Translations under genes and position numbers: made by a program
Shown: positions 59,985-64,000 of the stretch, one piece after another
Position numbering within the stretch: position 1 is the stretch's first letter
How the letters are laid out: every line of letters begins with the position of its first letter
Notes under the pieces: generated by a model
Database searches by the model: none
What the model was told of the DNA's origin: nothing
What the model saw: only the letters and a program-made list of their open reading frames with translations
NCBI GenBank assembly: GCA_022448945.1
Contig: JAKVCV010000022.1
Coordinates: forward strand, 1 to 64,000
Origin: Saprospiraceae bacterium
GTDB lineage: Bacteria > Bacteroidota > Bacteroidia > Chitinophagales > Saprospiraceae
DNA length: 64,000 bases
Direction: 5' to 3'

Positions 59985-60028
59985 TTGACAAACGTCAATG
60001 ATAATTTTTTTGATCTGGTCTATATTTG
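59985..60028 (+). promoter_or_regulatory. TTGAC-N4-GTCAA palindrome plus TAnnTTTG promoter (copy 3)
   Basis: TTGAC-AAAC-GTCAA at 59985-59998; TATATTTG at 60021-60028; 22-nt spacing. Confidence 0.78.
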
Positions 60029-60113
60029 TTGTGTGACTTATAATAAATAGGTTATATGTTAAAATTAAATACACAAAAATTTTTTTATTCATAAATAAAG
60101 ACTTTAAAACATC

Positions 60114-61154
60114 ATGAAAAATTTAATTAGAATTAATCCCGCATTATTACTTTTTTTAGCTTGTATGTTTACAGGTTTAAAAACACACGCACAGAGCAAC
60201 ATTACTTTTGTAGACCCACACTTTAAGGCTGTACTTGTCGCTAATCCTCTTATAGATGTTAATGGCGATGGTGAAATTCAGAAATCAGAAGCTCAGGCTT
60301 TTGTTGGACCATTAAATGTAGCTTCATCTTCTATTGTTGATATGACAGGAATAGAACACTTTTCTAACCTAATAGTATTAGATTGTAGTCGAAATGCTAT
60401 TACTGAATTGGATCTTAATGCCAATGAAGCACTTGTTCGTTTATCATGCAATGATAATCGTATTACTGATCTTGAAATCACAGATTGTACAGAATTAAGA
60501 ATGTTAGATTGTAGTAAAAATCGAATAACTAACTTACAAGTAGGAACAAATAATCTTTTAGAATTTCTTACATGTACTCACAATGACTTAGCATCATTAG
60601 ATTTAATAAATAATATAGAGCTTAGAATACTTGATTGCAGCAGTAATCTGATCAATTCTTTGGATCTTAGTTATAATATTCAAATGACTGCTTTGGATTG
60701 TTCAAAAAACAATTTATCACAATTGAATGTAGCGAATAGTAATAATGTAAATATTGCTGCTAATTCATTTGATGCAAAAAATAATAACCTACAATGTATA
60801 GAAGTTGATGATCCGACACATGCGTCACAGAACTGGAATAGTCAAATTGATGCATGGTCATATTTTAGTAGTAGTTGTATGGCCTTAGGTGGTCAAAATA
60901 TTAATGCTGAATTTGTTAATGAATTCACAGTTTATCCTAACCCTGTTGATAAAGTTCTTACGCTGGATCTAGCAGAAGCTTATGAAAGTGTAACTGTAGA
61001 AATTTTTAATACACTTGGGGCATTGGTGTTTACACAACATTTTAAAGACATGACAAAGGAAAACATCAATTTAAGCCTGAATGCTGGTATTTACACAGTC
61101 CGTGTAAACACCTCAAAAGGTCATTCCAGTATAACTAGGCTGGTCAAGAAATAA
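60114..61154 (+). CDS. Secreted EF-hand/leucine-rich-repeat protein with T9SS sorting domain (paralog B)
   Basis: Signal peptide ...TGLKTHAQ; canonical EF-hand loop DVNGDGEIQKSE; LDCSKNRITNLQVGTNNLLEFL-type repeats; VYPNPVDKVLTLDL...AGIYTVRVNTSKGHSSITRLVKK. Confidence 0.9.
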   Translation: MKNLIRINPALLLFLACMFTGLKTHAQSNITFVDPHFKAVLVANPLIDVNGDGEIQKSEAQAFVGPLNVASSSIVDMTGIEHFSNLIVLDCSRNAITELDLNANEALVRLSCNDNRITDLEITDCTELRMLDCSKNRITNLQVGTNNLLEFLTCTHNDLASLDLINNIELRILDCSSNLINSLDLSYNIQMTALDCSKNNLSQLNVANSNNVNIAANSFDAKNNNLQCIEVDDPTHASQNWNSQIDAWSYFSSSCMALGGQNINAEFVNEFTVYPNPVDKVLTLDLAEAYESVTVEIFNTLGALVFTQHFKDMTKENINLSLNAGIYTVRVNTSKGHSSITRLVKK

Positions 61155-61189
61155 TTTTTTCTTGATATAGAACCCATGAAAATTGATGT

Positions 61190-61242
61190 GCACCCTAAGC
61201 TATTGTAGATTTATCTGCATAAAACTTGGGGTGCTTTTTTTT
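61190..61242 (+). terminator. Intrinsic terminator downstream of LRR paralog B
   Basis: GCACCCTAAG (61190-61199) / CTTGGGGTGC (61225-61234) followed by TTTTTTTT. Confidence 0.82.
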
Positions 61243-61265
61243 ATTCCCGTTTAAGGAAAATATTT

Positions 61266-63539
61266 CTAACGAAATAGTGTTATATCTCCATTAACAATTA
61301 CAGTACGACCATCAATCAATAAAAGTTCTGCAGAGTAAACATATACTCCAGGATTTAACTGTTTTCCTCTGAAACTTCCATCCCAGCCATAATTAGCTGT
61401 ATTAGGCGGAAAGTTATTTTGGTTAAATACCATTTCACCCCACCGGTCAAATATTCTGAATGATTTTACTTTTTCTACATCTCCAGGGCTAAAAATCATT
61501 AAAATATCATTCACACCATTATTGTTTGGGCTGAAAGCATTTGGAATAAAAACTCGTGTTTCCTCTATTACTTCAATTGAAAAACTAGTTGTGTCATAAC
61601 AACCTTGGATGTCCATGCCAATGATAGTATAGGTTGTAGATTCTGTTATATTAATTATTGGATTAGCGCAATTGCTGCAGCTTAACCCTGTTGTTGGTGT
61701 CCATTGGTATCCAACTTGAGAGTTTGTATTTTGTTGTATATTGACGCCTAATTGTTCGCCTATTCGCATTATAGTGTCATTAGGAGCTTGAATTGCTAGT
61801 AAAAAAGTAGGTTCTGTTAGGGTAAAGGGGATTTGATTGTTACAGCCATAATTGTCTAGTGTATAAAGCATGTGATTCCCTGCAGATAGATTATCAAATT
61901 GAATGTTGGAGTTATATGTAATTCCATCTAATGAATATTGGTAGGGTTCATATCCCCCAATAGTACTATCTATAGTTAATGAACCATTATTTTGGCCATT
62001 ACATTGTACATTTTCAGTATTGAAATAATTTGTTAATGTTATATTCTCTATAAATATTTGATCAGATAAAACAATTTCACAGCCATAAGAATCGGTTATT
62101 GTTACTGTATGAATTCCTGCCGATAAGCCAGTTGCAAGACTATTAGTTTGTCCGTTGTCCCATAAATATGATAATGGTTGAGAACCACCATTTGCATTTA
62201 ACTCTATTGTCCCTGTATTTTGGTCACAAATGATATTTGTTGTAGTTGGATTAGTCGATAATGGTGTACTGATAAGCGTAAAAGTAGTGGGATCGCCTAT
62301 TGCGAGACTATTAGGATTGTCTGATAATATTGTATCTTTTAGAGGTAGTGGAAGATTACTTAAAACAGCTTGATTAGTATAATCGGTTCCTGTATAATTA
62401 CAAGGAATACGCGCATCTATACTGAAAGAGGATTTTCCCTGTGGTAAATTGTCAATTGAAAAATTTGCGTTGGTGTTTCCAATTGTATTTGTATTTCCAG
62501 ATAATTGAATGTTAACGAGGTTGTAGGGGTTTGAAGTCCATTGAAATCCACCTGTAAGCATATCATCAAAGGACAAGGAATTGGTAATAGCAGAAAATGA
62601 TTGATTAAAAAATTCAAAATGGTAAGAAATAGTATCGCCAGGCATAAATGAACCTGTAACAGATTTTGTCATCTCAACGCCAAAGGAGCAGGAACAACCA
62701 TCATTACTAGATTTACTAGGTCCCGTTCCAATCTGTAATCCAATGCCAGTACTGGGGTTGATTTTAATCATTTTCGTTCCCTGATATCCAAGAATATCTC
62801 CCTGTGCATTAAAATACATTGCTCCAGTCCAGCCCCAGCTGTTGATTGCTAGGGGGGCATTGCCAGGGATAATTGTTTGAGAGCCCGTATTTGGGTTTAT
62901 TTTAAAGAGCAGTTTTGGATTACCACTCCAGCCATAAATTTGATTATCAACAGGATTAAAAACAATATCTGCAGAACCATAGGTGCCCGTACCTCCGATA
63001 GTTGTCAAAGAAAGATTAGCGATGTCAATTTTGCGTAGTATATTATCTCCAAAGACATAATAGTTGCCAAGGTTATCAAAAGTTCCTCCGTTTATGAAAA
63101 ATGAATTAAGGCCATTGACATTACCAAGAAATTCTACATTGCCATTTGCATCAATCCTGTAAATCTTTGAATCAGTTGTTCCCATTCCATACATTAGGTT
63201 ATCTAAAGGGTTATATGCAAGCGAATTGAATGAGTTTAGATTGCCATTTTGCGATAGGTTAGTTATGAATGTAAATTGAACAGGGTTTACATCAACTTTA
63301 TATAAAATAAAATCATTGTTATCTCTAGCGCTTTGATATAAACTACCGTCACATTCAAAAGGTTGACATACTTCGTCAATTGAACCATCATTGTCGTTGT
63401 CGATACCATCTCCACAGATTTCATGTTGCCCTATTGTTACGAAGGATAAAATAAGGAATATATTGAGTAAAAATATTTTTATTATATAGTGCAAATTGGG
63501 TAGTTGTAGGGTCTGATTAATAATATTTTGATTTAACAT
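61266..63539 (-). CDS. SprB-repeat, gliding-motility-associated (T9SS type B) surface protein
   Basis: EICGDGIDNDNDGSIDEVC metal-binding-like motif; propeller-like NPLDNLMYGMG..DSKIYRID; SprB-like YLWDNGQTNSLATGLSAGIHTVTITDSYGC; C-term VFIPNAFSPNNNGVNDILMIFSPGDVEKVKSFRIFDRWGEMVFNQ...GVYVYSAELLLIDGRTVIVNGDITLFR. Confidence 0.9.
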   Translation of the reverse strand: MLNQNIINQTLQLPNLHYIIKIFLLNIFLILSFVTIGQHEICGDGIDNDNDGSIDEVCQPFECDGSLYQSARDNNDFILYKVDVNPVQFTFITNLSQNGNLNSFNSLAYNPLDNLMYGMGTTDSKIYRIDANGNVEFLGNVNGLNSFFINGGTFDNLGNYYVFGDNILRKIDIANLSLTTIGGTGTYGSADIVFNPVDNQIYGWSGNPKLLFKINPNTGSQTIIPGNAPLAINSWGWTGAMYFNAQGDILGYQGTKMIKINPSTGIGLQIGTGPSKSSNDGCSCSFGVEMTKSVTGSFMPGDTISYHFEFFNQSFSAITNSLSFDDMLTGGFQWTSNPYNLVNIQLSGNTNTIGNTNANFSIDNLPQGKSSFSIDARIPCNYTGTDYTNQAVLSNLPLPLKDTILSDNPNSLAIGDPTTFTLISTPLSTNPTTTNIICDQNTGTIELNANGGSQPLSYLWDNGQTNSLATGLSAGIHTVTITDSYGCEIVLSDQIFIENITLTNYFNTENVQCNGQNNGSLTIDSTIGGYEPYQYSLDGITYNSNIQFDNLSAGNHMLYTLDNYGCNNQIPFTLTEPTFLLAIQAPNDTIMRIGEQLGVNIQQNTNSQVGYQWTPTTGLSCSNCANPIINITESTTYTIIGMDIQGCYDTTSFSIEVIEETRVFIPNAFSPNNNGVNDILMIFSPGDVEKVKSFRIFDRWGEMVFNQNNFPPNTANYGWDGSFRGKQLNPGVYVYSAELLLIDGRTVIVNGDITLFR

Positions 63540-63639
63540 TTAATAATAGAGGAGATACAATTAATTGTTTTTGTTTAGATTTTAAATGGGAGCACAAAGA
63601 TAGTAAAAATGCAGATAGTCTTAGTGATTTGGGATTGAG

Positions 63640-63684
63640 TTTTGAAACTGTTTTGTTTTATAAAAAAATAAAACAGTTTCAAAA
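63640..63684. terminator. 15-bp perfect stem-loop just downstream of the cytochrome b5-like gene, probable terminator
   Basis: TTTTGAAACTGTTTT (63640-63654) / AAAACAGTTTCAAAA (63670-63684). Confidence 0.6.
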
Positions 63685-63692
63685 TAATAGTT

Positions 63693-63926
63693 CTATTCTA
63701 TAAGTAGTTTTCCTACAACCTTAAATTTCTTAAAAACTATATCGGAATGTGGAGCCTCTGCTAATTCAGAAGTAAGATCTTGGCCTGCCCAATGTTGGTA
63801 GTGTTTCCCTCCATCCCATAATCGACTATTTGTTACGTCATAAATTAATCCTTTATAGGCAATATAAGAGGTTTCTTTATCTTGGCCATTATGAAGAGCG
63901 AGTTGTGATATTGTGAATACGGTCAT
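63693..63926 (-). CDS. Cytochrome b5-like heme/steroid-binding domain protein
   Basis: MTVFTISQLALHNGQDKETSYIAYKGLIYDVTNSRLWDGGKHYQHWAGQDLTSELAEAPHSD. Confidence 0.88.
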   Translation of the reverse strand: MTVFTISQLALHNGQDKETSYIAYKGLIYDVTNSRLWDGGKHYQHWAGQDLTSELAEAPHSDIVFKKFKVVGKLLIE

Positions 63927-63937
63927 TTAAAATAGTA

Positions 63938-63985
63938 AGGTCTGTAAATAATTTATGTAAAATTAAGCAAATTATTTACAGACCT
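63938..63985. other. Perfect 17-bp inverted repeat upstream of the cytochrome b5-like gene
   Basis: AGGTCTGTAAATAATTT (63938-63954) / AAATTATTTACAGACCT (63969-63985), 14-nt loop. Confidence 0.85.
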
Positions 63986-64000
63986 GTATAAATCAATTAT

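Overview
AT-rich window from a Bacteroidetes-type genome (TAnnTTTG promoter elements, T9SS C-terminal sorting domains, SprB repeats, gliding-motility-type C-terminus). From left to right: a truncated membrane protein gene missing from the ORF track (1-467, minus); four paralogous Kelch-repeat genes ending in a DUF4907-like lipoprotein gene; a cytochrome P450 and a NUMOD4/HNH-type gene in a gene-poor stretch; an RraA-like gene; sbcCD; a large surface-polysaccharide locus of about 30 kb (GT10 fucosyltransferase, several GT4/GT2 enzymes, methyltransferases, a PAPS-type sulfotransferase, Wzm/Wzt ABC exporter, PtmE/LegB-like nucleotide-sugar genes, WecB, a TviB/WbpA-like dehydrogenase, WbpB- and WbpD-like enzymes), which also contains pyrG and a 2451-aa T9SS surface protein; an MFS transporter; a LysM glucosaminidase; tadA; a TolC/HlyD efflux pair; a PpiD-like foldase; a TPR protein; a 1337-aa SF1 helicase with a Vsr/MTES_1575-like nuclease tail; two EF-hand/LRR T9SS paralogs flanking a small secreted protein; a SprB-repeat type-B T9SS protein; and a cytochrome b5-like protein. 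The most novel signal is a palindrome, TTGAC-N4-GTCAATG, placed exactly 22 nt (from the end of GTCAA) before a TAnnTTTG -7 box upstream of three neighbouring secreted-protein genes. It looks like a small regulon under a dimeric, possibly CRP/FNR-family, activator. Other candidates are the helicase-nuclease fusion as a possible defence gene, the exact 876-bp repeat architecture of the giant surface protein with a G8 tract, and a perfect 17-bp hairpin just upstream of the cytochrome b5 gene. No rRNA, tRNA, CRISPR array or insertion sequence was recognised. All family calls come from reading motifs by eye.
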